Under the pieces are notes generated by a model. The model was given only the letters and a program-made list of their open reading frames with translations, was not told where the DNA came from and did no database searches. Shown piece by piece: positions 1-8,537 of a DNA stretch of 61,176 bases. The translations under genes and the position numbers were made by a program. Numbering within the stretch: the stretch's first letter is position 1; every line of letters starts with the position of its first letter. Origin of the DNA: a virus; the IMG/VR virus record IMGVR_UViG_3300025108_004851, positions 1-61,176 of that record; one strand, given 5' to 3'.

Positions 1-1
1 A

Positions 2-193
2 ACCCATATTGCAGTTAAGGAACGTTTACCTGAAGCAGAACGATTACTAAGGATGTTCGAAGAGCACATCGACATGTCAGATATTGAGGAAAATGCTCAT
101 GAATTTGACAAGGTTATGAAAGCCGCGATAATTACTCATTATGACGAAGGCTTTGATGAAGATGCAGACGAAGACGAATATTCGGAGTATTAA
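2..193 (+). CDS. 5'-truncated CDS, unknown acidic protein C-terminus
   Basis: The frame is open from the window edge to a TAA at 191-193 and encodes 63 residues without its start. The visible part is helical in character and ends in a strongly acidic tail (DEDADEDEYSEY). The next gene starts 2 nt downstream, so the two are probably co-transcribed. No family is recognised; the acidic tail alone does not define a function. Confidence 0.6.
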   Translation, partial: THIAVKERLPEAERLLRMFEEHIDMSDIEENAHEFDKVMKAAIITHYDEGFDEDADEDEYSEY

Positions 194-195
194 AA

Positions 196-657
196 ATGAG
201 TACCTGGTATAATAAAGTTGTTGGAGATTTAGGTACTATTGTAGACAGTATTACTTACTTTGAAAATGAACTACAAGAGGCCAGGTTCGAGTGTAGGATA
301 AAAGGGAGTCTGGAAAAAGCCAGTTCTTCCCTTCCTGGTTTAACAGAGTATCGTTTTAATCAACTACAAGAGATTGAAGCGATACTCGAACACTTGAATA
401 TTGAACTTCGCAAAGTTCGTTCAGTTACATTTCGCAAATACTTAGAAGCATATAACAGACAACTAAGCAGTAGAGATGCTGAAAAGTTTGTTGATAGCGA
501 ACAGGATGTAATTGACCTTACACACCTTACTAACCAATTCAGCCTTTTACGAAATCAATACTTAGGTATTATGAAAGGACTTGATACTAAGCAGTGGCAA
601 ATAGGTCACATTACAAGACTGCGAACAGCAGGAATGGAAGACATAGTAATCGAGTAA
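196..657 (+). CDS. uvsY: UvsY-like recombination mediator
   Basis: 153 aa. T4 UvsY (137 aa) loads UvsX recombinase onto gp32-coated ssDNA. The middle contains an aromatic/basic stretch (FRKYLEAYNRQLSS, about residues 79-92) like the K-x-Y-x-x-Y region of UvsY. The C-terminal third (DVIDLTHL, then YLGIMKGLDTKQWQIGHITR) resembles the conserved UvsY end, where a helix is followed by a short I-x-x-I segment. RBS ggag lies at 183-186. UvsW is encoded about 3 kb downstream, and these genes are also close in T4. Sequence similarity is modest, so this could be another small helical protein. Confidence 0.55.
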   Translation: MSTWYNKVVGDLGTIVDSITYFENELQEARFECRIKGSLEKASSSLPGLTEYRFNQLQEIEAILEHLNIELRKVRSVTFRKYLEAYNRQLSSRDAEKFVDSEQDVIDLTHLTNQFSLLRNQYLGIMKGLDTKQWQIGHITRLRTAGMEDIVIE

Positions 658-660
658 TTT

Positions 661-1041
661 ATGATATATGGTGTTGGTACTGATATTTTAGATAATAATA
701 GACTTAGCGATTACGAAAAAAGCACTAAGTTAGCATTCAAGATACTCAGTACTACAGAACTTAACATTTACCAAGAATTAACAAAATCCCAAGCAATTAA
801 GTACTTAGCCAAGCAATTTACCTGCAAAGAAGCAGTTTCTAAGGCATTTGGCACAGGTATTAGGGGCGATGTAGTAATGTCAAATATGGAAATATTGAGG
901 GATAATCAAGGTAAACCATACCTAAATCCTCTTGGAAAACTCCAGGATTATATGGATTCTATGGGTATAACTGCCGCACATTGTTCCATATCTGACACAA
1001 ATTTGCATACTATTGCCGTCTGTGTATTAGAAAACGGTTGA
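661..1041 (+). CDS. acpS: holo-[acyl-carrier-protein] synthase (AcpS type)
   Basis: 126 aa, the normal AcpS length. The enzyme transfers 4'-phosphopantetheine from CoA to the serine of apo-ACP. The N-terminal GVGTDILDNNR carries the Mg-binding Asp. The second signature, FTCKEAVSKAFGTG (about residues 53-66), contains the catalytic/metal Glu and the Lys. The C-terminal HCSISDTNLHTIAVCVLE matches the last beta-strand region. It starts 3 nt after the UvsY-like stop with no strong RBS, so translational coupling is likely. No acyl-carrier protein is seen in this window, so the substrate is either the host ACP or one encoded elsewhere. A membrane desaturase at 57821 is a possible partner in lipid remodelling (inference). 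Confidence 0.9.
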   Translation: MIYGVGTDILDNNRLSDYEKSTKLAFKILSTTELNIYQELTKSQAIKYLAKQFTCKEAVSKAFGTGIRGDVVMSNMEILRDNQGKPYLNPLGKLQDYMDSMGITAAHCSISDTNLHTIAVCVLENG

Positions 1042-1065
1042 CAAATACCAAATACTTGCTATAAT
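1038..1065 (+). promoter_or_regulatory. sigma-70-like promoter (extended -10)
   Basis: TTGACA at 1038-1043 and TATAAT at 1060-1065, spacer 16 bp, with TGC giving an extended -10. It lies at the very end of acpS and reads toward the AAA ATPase gene. Confidence 0.85.
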
Positions 1066-1117
1066 AGTGGCATAGTTAGGAAGTTAACAAAGACTTTTAA
1101 CTAGTTCAACTAAACGG

Positions 1118-1145
1118 TTGACAAGTTAGTAATTGATGTTATACT
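1118..1145 (+). promoter_or_regulatory. second sigma-70-like promoter upstream of AAA ATPase
   Basis: TTGACA at 1118-1123 and TATACT at 1140-1145, spacer 16 bp. It is in tandem with the promoter at 1038 and is followed by RBS TGGGAGG at 1171-1177. Confidence 0.75.
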
Positions 1146-1182
1146 ATACTAGTAAGTTAAATTATTGCTGTGGGAGGCAAAT

Positions 1183-2211
1183 ATGACAAACACAAACCAA
1201 GTAAAAATATTCCAAGGTACATACAGAAATGCTCCAATTACGGATACTGTATTTCCTTTGGTGAAGCCAATACAATATGGCAAAAAAGGCATGTTCATTA
1301 CTGTAGATGCCAGTAAGGTATTAGATCCATCTAAAAAAGCAATTCGAGTATTGATCGAATCTGAAAAAGATGTTTCATATGTACCGGTAGAAGATCAAGT
1401 CGTTGAGGAAGTTGTTGCTGAAACAACTGAAACAGACGAAGAAGCACTTGATCGTATTGCAAAAAGATTTGAAATCTTAGACCAAATGACTGACGCTGTA
1501 GCAAACGGTGTTGTTAGAGGACTTATTGTAAGTGGCCCTCCAGGAGTTGGTAAAAGTTTTGGTGTTGAAAAAGTGTTAGAAGAATATGACATGATGACAA
1601 AGTTGTCTAACCAAGCACCAAGGACTGAAATTGTTAAAGGTTCAATGACACCAATAGGTTTATTCCAAACATTATATAATAACTCGGCGGCAGGTAACAT
1701 CTTAGTATTTGATGACTGTGACTCTGTGTTGTTTGATGAAGTATGTTTGAATATGCTTAAGGCTGTTTTGGACTCAGGCAAGAAAAGAACTATTAGTTGG
1801 AAATCAGAATCTGTCGCTTTGCGAAGAGAAGGTATTCCAGATAGGTTTGAGTTCAAAGGTGGTTGTATCTTTATTACTAACGTTGACTTTGAAAACGTTC
1901 GTTCTAAGAAGATCAAAGATCACTTAGCGGCTCTTATGTCCAGATGTCATTATATCGACCTAGAGATGGGTAGTGTTAATGATAGGTTTTTGAGAATTAA
2001 CCAGATCGTTAGGGATGGTATGCTAGAAGAATACAACTTTGGAGAAGATGGAAACAAAGAAGTTGTAGAATTTATGGTAGACAAAGCGACTAGGTTAAGA
2101 GAAATTTCATTAAGGATGGTCCTTAAAGTTGCAGACTTAAAGCAAATGTCTCCGGACACTTGGAAGGATCTTGCAGAGACCACCTGTATGAAAAGACTAA
2201 CAGATTTTTAG
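1183..2211 (+). CDS. AAA+ ATPase
   Basis: 342 aa from the ATG at 1183, chosen because TGGGAGG at 1171-1177 is correctly spaced; an in-frame upstream TTG would place the RBS inside the gene. Walker A is GPPGVGKS (about residues 115-122), Walker B is ILVFDDCDS, and a sensor-1-like IFITNVDF follows. The N-terminal 90 residues are an acidic, AAA-free region. Related AAA proteins are common in marine T4-like phages with no assigned role. Two tandem promoters upstream and a strong terminator downstream make this a single-gene transcription unit. Confidence 0.85.
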   Translation: MTNTNQVKIFQGTYRNAPITDTVFPLVKPIQYGKKGMFITVDASKVLDPSKKAIRVLIESEKDVSYVPVEDQVVEEVVAETTETDEEALDRIAKRFEILDQMTDAVANGVVRGLIVSGPPGVGKSFGVEKVLEEYDMMTKLSNQAPRTEIVKGSMTPIGLFQTLYNNSAAGNILVFDDCDSVLFDEVCLNMLKAVLDSGKKRTISWKSESVALRREGIPDRFEFKGGCIFITNVDFENVRSKKIKDHLAALMSRCHYIDLEMGSVNDRFLRINQIVRDGMLEEYNFGEDGNKEVVEFMVDKATRLREISLRMVLKVADLKQMSPDTWKDLAETTCMKRLTDF

Positions 2212-2240
2212 TTCTCCCACACTAAAACTTTTAGTCGACT

Positions 2241-2275
2241 GGAGCACTAGCAATTATGCTAGTGTTCCTTTTATT
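2241..2275 (+). terminator. Rho-independent terminator
   Basis: A 12-bp stem (ggagcactagca with tgctagtgttcc, one G-T pair) closes a 4-nt loop (atta) and is followed by ttttatt. It separates the AAA ATPase gene from the receptor gene. Confidence 0.88.
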
Positions 2276-2301
2276 ATATTAACTTTAACTAAAGAGGTAA
2301 A

Positions 2302-3876
2302 ATGAAAGTAAGTAAAATGTTGGTAGCACTAGGTCTTCTGAGTGTGATATTGATTCCAACAAATCTGATAGCAGAAGAAATAGAAGAAGTAATAGTTGTT
2401 GGGGCAACTGTTCAAGAAACAGATACTGACGCAACACAAGAAGTATCTTTAATAGAAGTACTAATGCCAGCTCAGCCTGATATCCCAGGTGGATATGGTG
2501 GGTTTGCAGGATACAACGAAAGAGGTGCTCAAACAGTACATTCTACAATTTATGTAAATGGTGTACCATCAAACGATTCTGGATCTGGCTGGTATGACTT
2601 TGCTCATGACTTAGCAACTGGTTCTGAAAAAGTAAAAGTAGTAACCGCACCAAACGGTGTTGCTTACGGCTCCGGTTCTTTAGGCGGTGCTGTTTTTATA
2701 ACAGACTCATTTGAAACAGGTGCTACTGTAAGGTACGGCGATGAACACGAGTTTGTTAACTTACAATATGGTGAGGAAGACCTCGGGTTCAGTTTAACAT
2801 CATTTGATGTTAACAATGGTAGTGTTAGGACAGATAACGAAGAAGATGACTACTACAATAATGTTTCTGCAAAAGCAATGTTTGATGCAGGGTTGTTAGA
2901 TGTTGTAGTTACTTATTCAGACTATGAATATGATTATGATAATTGTTATACTGCTAGTTTTACTCAGAGTAACGATTGTTTACAAGCAGGTACAAGAGGT
3001 ACAATAAGTGCTAGGAATGATAATGTAACAATTGGTTATACATTCAATGATTCCGAATACTTTACAGAAGGTGTTGCAGGCACACTAAATGAATCAAGTA
3101 GATTGTATATCGATACAAGAAGGTCTAAGACATTTGGTAAAGCAACTATAACATATGGTTCAACATTAGATCAAGAACAATACAACGAGTACGAGCAAAA
3201 CAACTCGAGTGCATACTTGTTATCTAACTTTGGTGCATTTGATATTGGTATTAGAGCGTCAAGTGATGCAACTGTAGTTAGAGCAGGTTTTGAAAAGAAT
3301 GGTTGGTCAGGTAGTATTGGTAGTAGTTTTAGGAATCCTGGTCTTTATCAGTTGTATGGTGACTCGTGGGTCCAAGCAAACTCTACATTACTTCCTGAAG
3401 AAGCAGTAGGTGGAGAGATTGGATATTACGGTATTACTGTATTTAGATATAACTTTAGTGAAGGTATCGACTATGATTCACAGAGCTATATGTACATGAA
3501 CACAGGTAGTTATGCTACTGAAGGTGTAAGGTATAATAACACGTTTGCTATTCCTTATGGTGGATTAGACATAATGATCGGCTATACAAATAGTGATCAG
3601 CCTAGAATACCTGAATGGAAAAGTGCCATCAATGCATTTTTTACTGTAGGTAACTGGCGTTATACATTTACTCATTCTACTATGCTAGACAGAGAACCAA
3701 GTTTATACGATACATCACTTGACAATATTCAGGCACTTGACTTTAATGTTTCAAGAACATTTGGTCGTTTTAATTTAGCAATGCATGTACAAGATGTATT
3801 TGATGATGAGTACGAAGTTTTACCAGGATATGGTGCCGGTGGCAGAAGTTTTGTATTGACAGTAATCTACAAATAG
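2302..3876 (+). CDS. TonB-dependent outer-membrane receptor-like protein
   Basis: 524 aa. A signal peptide (MKVSK, then a hydrophobic run ending NLIA, cleavage near residue 24) is followed by EEVIVVGA, which resembles the TonB-box region of TonB-dependent receptors. Residues about 45-136 look like the plug: IYVNGVPS, VKVVTAPNGVAYGSGSLGGA and VFITD correspond to the family's vdGvp, i-rvevl-GP-s-lyGs-alGG and i-i blocks. Alternating-residue beta strands follow. The end (VFDDEY, then LPGYGAGGRSFVLTVIYK) matches the receptor C-terminus, although the usual final Phe is replaced by Lys. At 524 aa it is short for the family (usually 650 or more), so the barrel has reduced loops or strands. RBS is aaagaggt. 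Substrate is unknown. The role could be nutrient uptake during infection or altering the cell surface (inference). Confidence 0.85.
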   Translation: MKVSKMLVALGLLSVILIPTNLIAEEIEEVIVVGATVQETDTDATQEVSLIEVLMPAQPDIPGGYGGFAGYNERGAQTVHSTIYVNGVPSNDSGSGWYDFAHDLATGSEKVKVVTAPNGVAYGSGSLGGAVFITDSFETGATVRYGDEHEFVNLQYGEEDLGFSLTSFDVNNGSVRTDNEEDDYYNNVSAKAMFDAGLLDVVVTYSDYEYDYDNCYTASFTQSNDCLQAGTRGTISARNDNVTIGYTFNDSEYFTEGVAGTLNESSRLYIDTRRSKTFGKATITYGSTLDQEQYNEYEQNNSSAYLLSNFGAFDIGIRASSDATVVRAGFEKNGWSGSIGSSFRNPGLYQLYGDSWVQANSTLLPEEAVGGEIGYYGITVFRYNFSEGIDYDSQSYMYMNTGSYATEGVRYNNTFAIPYGGLDIMIGYTNSDQPRIPEWKSAINAFFTVGNWRYTFTHSTMLDREPSLYDTSLDNIQALDFNVSRTFGRFNLAMHVQDVFDDEYEVLPGYGAGGRSFVLTVIYK

Positions 3877-3884
3877 TGTATAAT
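3856..3884 (+). promoter_or_regulatory. sigma-70-like promoter for uvsW
   Basis: TTGACA at 3856-3861 and TATAAT at 3879-3884, spacer 17 bp, embedded in the last codons of the receptor gene. Only 6 nt separate the -10 box from the uvsW ATG, so transcription would begin at or just inside the start codon. Confidence 0.8.
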
Positions 3885-3890
3885 TAACTT

Positions 3891-5348
3891 ATGGCAAATG
3901 TAACTCTAGAAATAAAAGACGAAGTAAACGTTAGGTTCGTAGGACTTGACGTTAAGACTAGACGTAAAATTTCTGAAGAAACAAAATACTTTTTACCTTA
4001 CGCATATCATATGCCGGCTTACAAGTTGGGTCGATGGGATGGTTGTGTAAGGTTCTGTGACATTGGCGGCAGGACTTACATGAATTTGTTAGATCGCTTG
4101 TTGCCAATAGTTACTAAAGAGGGCTATAATGTTGATGTAGTAGACCATAGACAGAGTTGGAGTTTTGATTTCCAACATGTTGAATCAACTAGTTATGATA
4201 GTGTAAGTTGGCCTCCTAAACATCCAGCGGCTGGCTTACCTATTATACTTCGAGATTATCAAGTAGAAGTTATTAATCGTTTCCTTGATAATCCTCAATG
4301 CTTACAGCAAGTAGCCACAGGTGCAGGTAAAACACTTATTACAGCAGTATTAAGTCACAAGTGCCAGGACTTTGGTAGAACTATAGTTATTGTACCTAAT
4401 AAAGATTTAGTAGTACAGACAGAAAAAGATTATAAGAATTTAGGTTTAGATGTTGGTGTATTATTTGGCGATAGAAAAGACTATGATAAAACACACACAA
4501 TTTGCACATGGCAAAGTTTAGCAGTACTAGAAAAGAAAACAAAGGCGGGAGAAGCCGAAGTAGACCTAGATGTATTTTTAGACAATGTTGTCTGCATTAT
4601 GGTAGACGAAGTACACAAAGCAAAAGCAGATGTACTCAGAGACCAATTAAGTGGTATGTTTAAGAATGTTCCTATACGTTGGGGACTAACAGGAACAATA
4701 CCCAAAGACGACCATGAAGCAGTTGCATGTACCTGTGCATTAGGACCTGTAATAGGTAGCCTAAGTAGTAAAGAACTACAAGAAATGGGTGTATTGGCTG
4801 ACTTGGATATTAGCATATTACAAATGAAGGATGCTCCGGCAGGCTTTAATAGTTATGCCCAAGAATTAAAATGGCTTACAACAGACGAGACACGGCTACA
4901 GCACATTTCAAGTGTTATAGCTCAGTTATCTAAGAGTGGTAACACCCTGGTATTAATTGATAGAATTAGAACAGGTGAAATATTCACTGAACAAAATCCA
5001 GACTGGGTTTTTGTAAGTGGCGGAATGAAAGTGAAGGATAGGCAAACCGAGTACGATGAGATATCGGAAATGAACAACAAAGTCATTGTTGCAACATACG
5101 GTGTAGCCGCAGTAGGAATTAACATACCTAGAATATTTAATCTAGTAATGTTAGAACCAGGAAAAAGTTTTGTTCGTGTTATACAGAGTATCGGTAGAGG
5201 TATTCGTAAAGCAGAGGACAAAGATTATGTTAATGTGGTTGACATCACAAGTGATTTAAAGTATAGTAAAAGACATTTAACAAAAAGAAAAGTCTTCTAT
5301 AAAGAACAGGGCTTTAGGCACACAATTACAAAGGTGGAATATAAATGA
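3891..5348 (+). CDS. uvsW: UvsW-type SF2 helicase
   Basis: 485 aa, close to T4 UvsW (about 500 aa). UvsW is an ATP-dependent branch-migration and R-loop-unwinding helicase that acts in recombination-dependent replication. Walker A is ATGAGKT (about residues 142-148), the DEAH-type box is DEVH (about 239-242), motif III is LTGT, and the C-terminal RecA fold ends with motif VI QSIGRGIRK. The N-terminal about 100 residues match the double-stranded-DNA-binding region preceding the helicase core. The gene has no evident RBS and a promoter 6 nt upstream, so a leaderless transcript is likely. Confidence 0.95.
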   Translation: MANVTLEIKDEVNVRFVGLDVKTRRKISEETKYFLPYAYHMPAYKLGRWDGCVRFCDIGGRTYMNLLDRLLPIVTKEGYNVDVVDHRQSWSFDFQHVESTSYDSVSWPPKHPAAGLPIILRDYQVEVINRFLDNPQCLQQVATGAGKTLITAVLSHKCQDFGRTIVIVPNKDLVVQTEKDYKNLGLDVGVLFGDRKDYDKTHTICTWQSLAVLEKKTKAGEAEVDLDVFLDNVVCIMVDEVHKAKADVLRDQLSGMFKNVPIRWGLTGTIPKDDHEAVACTCALGPVIGSLSSKELQEMGVLADLDISILQMKDAPAGFNSYAQELKWLTTDETRLQHISSVIAQLSKSGNTLVLIDRIRTGEIFTEQNPDWVFVSGGMKVKDRQTEYDEISEMNNKVIVATYGVAAVGINIPRIFNLVMLEPGKSFVRVIQSIGRGIRKAEDKDYVNVVDITSDLKYSKRHLTKRKVFYKEQGFRHTITKVEYK

Positions 5349-5842
5349 AAATATTAACAGTAGAAGACGTACCATACGAACTTGATACAGTACCGGAGCA
5401 GATTGACGATTTAAGATATTGTGCTCTTGATGCCTCGGATAAAGAGTGGGTAGACTTCTTCTTTTTACCATTGATCTTTTTGGAGAGTTTTTATGCTCCT
5501 GCAATTTGTTTGCAGATAGGTGAACATAAGGTCCAAATGCCAATGGATTGGAGCATACTATTATGCGACGAGGATATGGGAGGAGTTGAAACTATCCCAT
5601 TAGCAAGTTTAAATAATAGGGGATTTAGAGCATTGTCAATGAATCCAATGAGTAACAGAATACCTGATAGTTTAGATGTAACAATAACCAACATATATCA
5701 AGACGTAAAATGGTTCTTTCCTAAACTTAAACATGGACATCTTTTAGCAGTACCTCTAGAAGATAAGAAAAGTCCTAAGTGTGTATTCTTTGTTAAAGAA
5801 TTAAATAAGGTACAAGACTTTGATATAGGAGATTTAATTTAA
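5345..5842 (+). CDS. conserved marine T4-like phage protein, unknown function
   Basis: 165 aa, overlapping the uvsW stop by 4 nt (ATGA) and the metK start by 1 nt. It has mixed alpha/beta composition with a central hydrophobic stretch (FFFLPLIFLESFYAP) that is not a convincing membrane helix. Proteins of this kind seem familiar beside uvsW in marine T4-like phages, but no enzymatic motif is visible. It is probably co-translated with UvsW. Confidence 0.75.
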   Translation: MKILTVEDVPYELDTVPEQIDDLRYCALDASDKEWVDFFFLPLIFLESFYAPAICLQIGEHKVQMPMDWSILLCDEDMGGVETIPLASLNNRGFRALSMNPMSNRIPDSLDVTITNIYQDVKWFFPKLKHGHLLAVPLEDKKSPKCVFFVKELNKVQDFDIGDLI

Positions 5843-6939
5843 TGTATGAATTTACTAGTGAGAGTGTCAGCAGAGGACACCCAGACAAAGTAGCAGATGC
5901 TATTAGCGATGCTGTAGCAACATATCTTATTGATGGTAATACTAATCATAGAGCGGCAGTTGAAACACTTGTAACAACTAATATGGTTACTCTTGCAGGA
6001 GAATATAAAAGCGACAAGTTTAGCAAAGATGTAATTGCACAAATTGTTAGAGATACTGTAAAAAAGATTGGTTACGAACAAGACGGTTTTCATTGGAAAC
6101 ATTTAAAAATATATAACGAGTTACATGGTCAGTCGCCTGACATTGCAATGGGGACAGATGATTTTGGTGCAGGTGACCAAGGACTTATGTTTGGGTATGC
6201 ATGTGATGAAACTCCTAATTATATGCCAAGTGCAATTTACTACAGTCATAAGATTCTCCAAGCATTAGATGATGCTAGGGCGGCCGGTGATGGTGATTGG
6301 TTAGGCCCGGATAGTAAAGCACAAGTTACTTTTAATTATGATAGTGTAGGAAAACCAACAGGCATTAAAACTATTGTATGTAGTACACAACATAGTGATG
6401 ATGTAAGTACACAAATGGTTAGAGATAATGTTGAAACTATTATTAGAGAATGTGTTGGTAGCGATTACAACCTGTCAGAGACAGAATTTTTAATTAACCC
6501 AACAGGCAGATTTGTAATTGGAGGACCAGATGGAGATAGCGGTGTTACTGGAAGAAAAATTATTGTGGATACTTATGGCGGGTATGCTCCACATGGTGGG
6601 GGTGCATTTAGCGGTAAGGACTGTACTAAAGTCGACCGCTCAGCCGCATATATGGCTCGCTACTTGGCAAAGAACATTGTAGCAACAGGCAAGGCAAAAA
6701 ATGCCACGGTACAATTAAGTTACGCAATTGGTGTTAAACAACCAACTAGTGTATATGTATATGCAGACGGAGAAGTAAGAAAAGAGTTTGCAGACTACTT
6801 TATGGACAATATAGATCTTACTCCAAAAGGTATTATTGATAGGTTTAAACTATTTGATATAGATTTGACAACTACTACAAACTATGGACACTTTGGTAAA
6901 GAAGAAATGCCATGGGAAAAGGTAGAGTTAAAACTATGA
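5842..6939 (+). CDS. metK: S-adenosylmethionine synthetase
   Basis: 365 aa, slightly shorter than the usual 380 or so. It forms SAM from methionine and ATP. Motif blocks are all present: the N-terminal ESVSRGHPDKVADAISDAV with the catalytic His, the hexapeptide GAGDQG, the P-loop-like GGGAFSGKDCTKVDRSAAY, and GGPDGDSGVTGRK. Stop and start overlap with apt (ATGA), giving a tight metK-apt-mtnN operon. Together these make SAM and recycle the adenine released from SAM by-products. Confidence 0.97.
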   Translation: MYEFTSESVSRGHPDKVADAISDAVATYLIDGNTNHRAAVETLVTTNMVTLAGEYKSDKFSKDVIAQIVRDTVKKIGYEQDGFHWKHLKIYNELHGQSPDIAMGTDDFGAGDQGLMFGYACDETPNYMPSAIYYSHKILQALDDARAAGDGDWLGPDSKAQVTFNYDSVGKPTGIKTIVCSTQHSDDVSTQMVRDNVETIIRECVGSDYNLSETEFLINPTGRFVIGGPDGDSGVTGRKIIVDTYGGYAPHGGGAFSGKDCTKVDRSAAYMARYLAKNIVATGKAKNATVQLSYAIGVKQPTSVYVYADGEVRKEFADYFMDNIDLTPKGIIDRFKLFDIDLTTTTNYGHFGKEEMPWEKVELKL

Positions 6940-7496
6940 GCATTAGCACAGTAAACATAGATTTAAAAAACCATATTAGAACAGTATCCGGATTTCCTAA
7001 AGCAGGTATTGAATTTAGAGACATAACAAGTTTATTAGAAAATCCAAAAGCATTTAACAAATCACTAATGGATTTAACTGGACTTGCAATGAGTTTTGGT
7101 GCTGATAAAATTGTTGGTATCGAAAGCAGAGGTTTTGTATTCGGGGCACCGCTTGCCAGAGACTTAGAAGTGCCTTTTGTAATGGCAAGAAAGCCAGGCA
7201 AGTTACCCGGACAATGTTACACCCAAAGTTACGACCTAGAATATGGTAGTGCAAGTTTAAGTATACAATGTAACACATCAGTACTAAGCACTGACAAAGT
7301 TATAATCATAGATGACTTAATTGCTACAGGCGGAACAGCAATAGCCTGTGCTGATATATTATACAATGCATTTGATGTTGCTAAAGAAAATATTTTAGTT
7401 TTAGCACTAATAGACTTGCCCGATCTGGGAGGAAGTGCTATAATACAAGAACAAGGTTACAATGTAAAGACATTGATTGAATTTGAAGGCGAGTAA
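6936..7496 (+). CDS. apt: adenine phosphoribosyltransferase
   Basis: 186 aa from the ATG at 6936, which overlaps the metK stop as ATGA; an upstream in-frame ATG at 6912 would add 8 residues unlike the family. It converts adenine and PRPP to AMP. The N-terminus reads like typical APRT (IRTVSGFPKAGIEFRDITSLL). The PRPP loop is VIIIDDLIATGGTA. The gene sits between SAM synthetase and the nucleosidase that releases adenine, so the substrate supply is encoded next door. Confidence 0.96.
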   Translation: MSISTVNIDLKNHIRTVSGFPKAGIEFRDITSLLENPKAFNKSLMDLTGLAMSFGADKIVGIESRGFVFGAPLARDLEVPFVMARKPGKLPGQCYTQSYDLEYGSASLSIQCNTSVLSTDKVIIIDDLIATGGTAIACADILYNAFDVAKENILVLALIDLPDLGGSAIIQEQGYNVKTLIEFEGE

Positions 7497-8074
7497 TGAA
7501 AAATATTATTATTATGGCACTAGAGGCCGAAGCACCAAACATGGCAGAGTGGGAAAATGTATTTTTTACTGGTGTTGGTAAAGTTAATGCGGCAATCACA
7601 ACTGCTAAGTTATTAGAACGTTATCCAGATGTAGAAAATGTTTTTAACTTTGGAACAGCAGGTGGCATAGCACCTAACCTTTCAGGCATACACAAGATGG
7701 GCAATTTTGTACAACGTGATATGTTGTGCTGTCCGTTTGGAGTACCAGAAGGCCAAACACCATTTGAAAGTTACACAAAGTTAACATTTGATTATGAAGC
7801 ACTGACATGTAGTACAGGTGATAACTTTGTTACAGATAGCAATTTATCTATTCCAGCAGATGTTGTTGATATGGAAGCCTATGCAATAGCAAAAGCAGTA
7901 TTAGTTGCAGATTGTGAACGAGGTGATACAGACGAAGCAGACTTTATAAAGTTTCATTGTTATAAATATATCAGTGACGAAGCAGACGAAAGTTCAAAAG
8001 ACGATTGGCAGAATAATGTTGCAGACGGTGAAGAACATTACATTAAAATTTATAAGGAAATAGTTAATGGCTAA
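7496..8074 (+). CDS. mtnN: 5'-methylthioadenosine/S-adenosylhomocysteine nucleosidase-like
   Basis: 192 aa, shorter than the bacterial enzyme (about 230 aa). The family cleaves MTA or SAH to free adenine. Visible motifs are MALEAEA at the N-terminus, GVGKVNAA, FNFGTAGG, VDMEAYAIA (the ribose-binding Met-Glu and substrate Glu) and YISDEADE, which contains the catalytic Asp. Start and stop overlap with apt (TAATG) and the next gene. The shortening lies between the GTAGG strand and the DMEAY block, so one surface segment is trimmed; activity is expected but not proven. Confidence 0.92.
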   Translation: MKNIIIMALEAEAPNMAEWENVFFTGVGKVNAAITTAKLLERYPDVENVFNFGTAGGIAPNLSGIHKMGNFVQRDMLCCPFGVPEGQTPFESYTKLTFDYEALTCSTGDNFVTDSNLSIPADVVDMEAYAIAKAVLVADCERGDTDEADFIKFHCYKYISDEADESSKDDWQNNVADGEEHYIKIYKEIVNG

Positions 8075-8537
8075 AAAGGCACCAGTACTACCATTAAAAG
8101 AAGTAATGGCGGCTTTGGACAAAAAGGATAAAGGTTGGTATAACAGACTAACACCTGAAAAAAGAAAAGCATTTAGCACATGGATGATGATGCGTTATGC
8201 TAGTAGTGTGCAAGGTCGTAATGCGGCTAACTTTTTGTTTATGGTTAATGAGTTAGTTAACAAAGACTTTGAAGATATTTACAAGCACCCAGAATTACAA
8301 TGGTTACTAATGAGTGCATGTGGTACAGGTAAGATTGAATTTCATCCATACATTAAGCCACCAAATAGTAGAAAGAAAAAAGATAAAGTAAGCGAGTTTA
8401 TTCTAAGCATCTATCCACATCTTAAGAGCGATGAGCTAGAACTAATGCTAAGTATAAACAGCAAAGACGATTTAAAAGAGTTTGCAAAAGCACATGGATA
8501 CGATGACAAAACAATCAAAGACATCTTCGGTAAGTGA
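8067..8537 (+). CDS. conserved protein, possible gp62-like clamp-loader small subunit
   Basis: 156 aa, helical and basic. Visible blocks are LPLKEVMAALDKKDKGWY, FSTWMMMRYASSVQG, KHPELQWLLMSA and LKSDELELMLSINSKDDL. A family with this pattern in marine T4-like phages has, as I recall, been called the clamp-loader small subunit gp62, but similarity to T4 gp62 itself is not obvious. It overlaps mtnN by 8 nt and the next gene by about 44 nt, a tight pair. Confidence 0.5.
   Translation: MAKKAPVLPLKEVMAALDKKDKGWYNRLTPEKRKAFSTWMMMRYASSVQGRNAANFLFMVNELVNKDFEDIYKHPELQWLLMSACGTGKIEFHPYIKPPNSRKKKDKVSEFILSIYPHLKSDELELMLSINSKDDLKEFAKAHGYDDKTIKDIFGK

Noticed and set aside
1395-1916. Open minus-strand frame of 173 codons over the AAA ATPase
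   Set aside because: It lies wholly within a gene with clear Walker motifs, is low in motif content and has no RBS or promoter. It is an antisense shadow.
2302-3876. Receptor gene as host contamination or assembly chimera
   Set aside because: It sits between a phage ATPase and uvsW, and the uvsW promoter lies in its last codons, so the junctions look native. Absolute exclusion would need reads.
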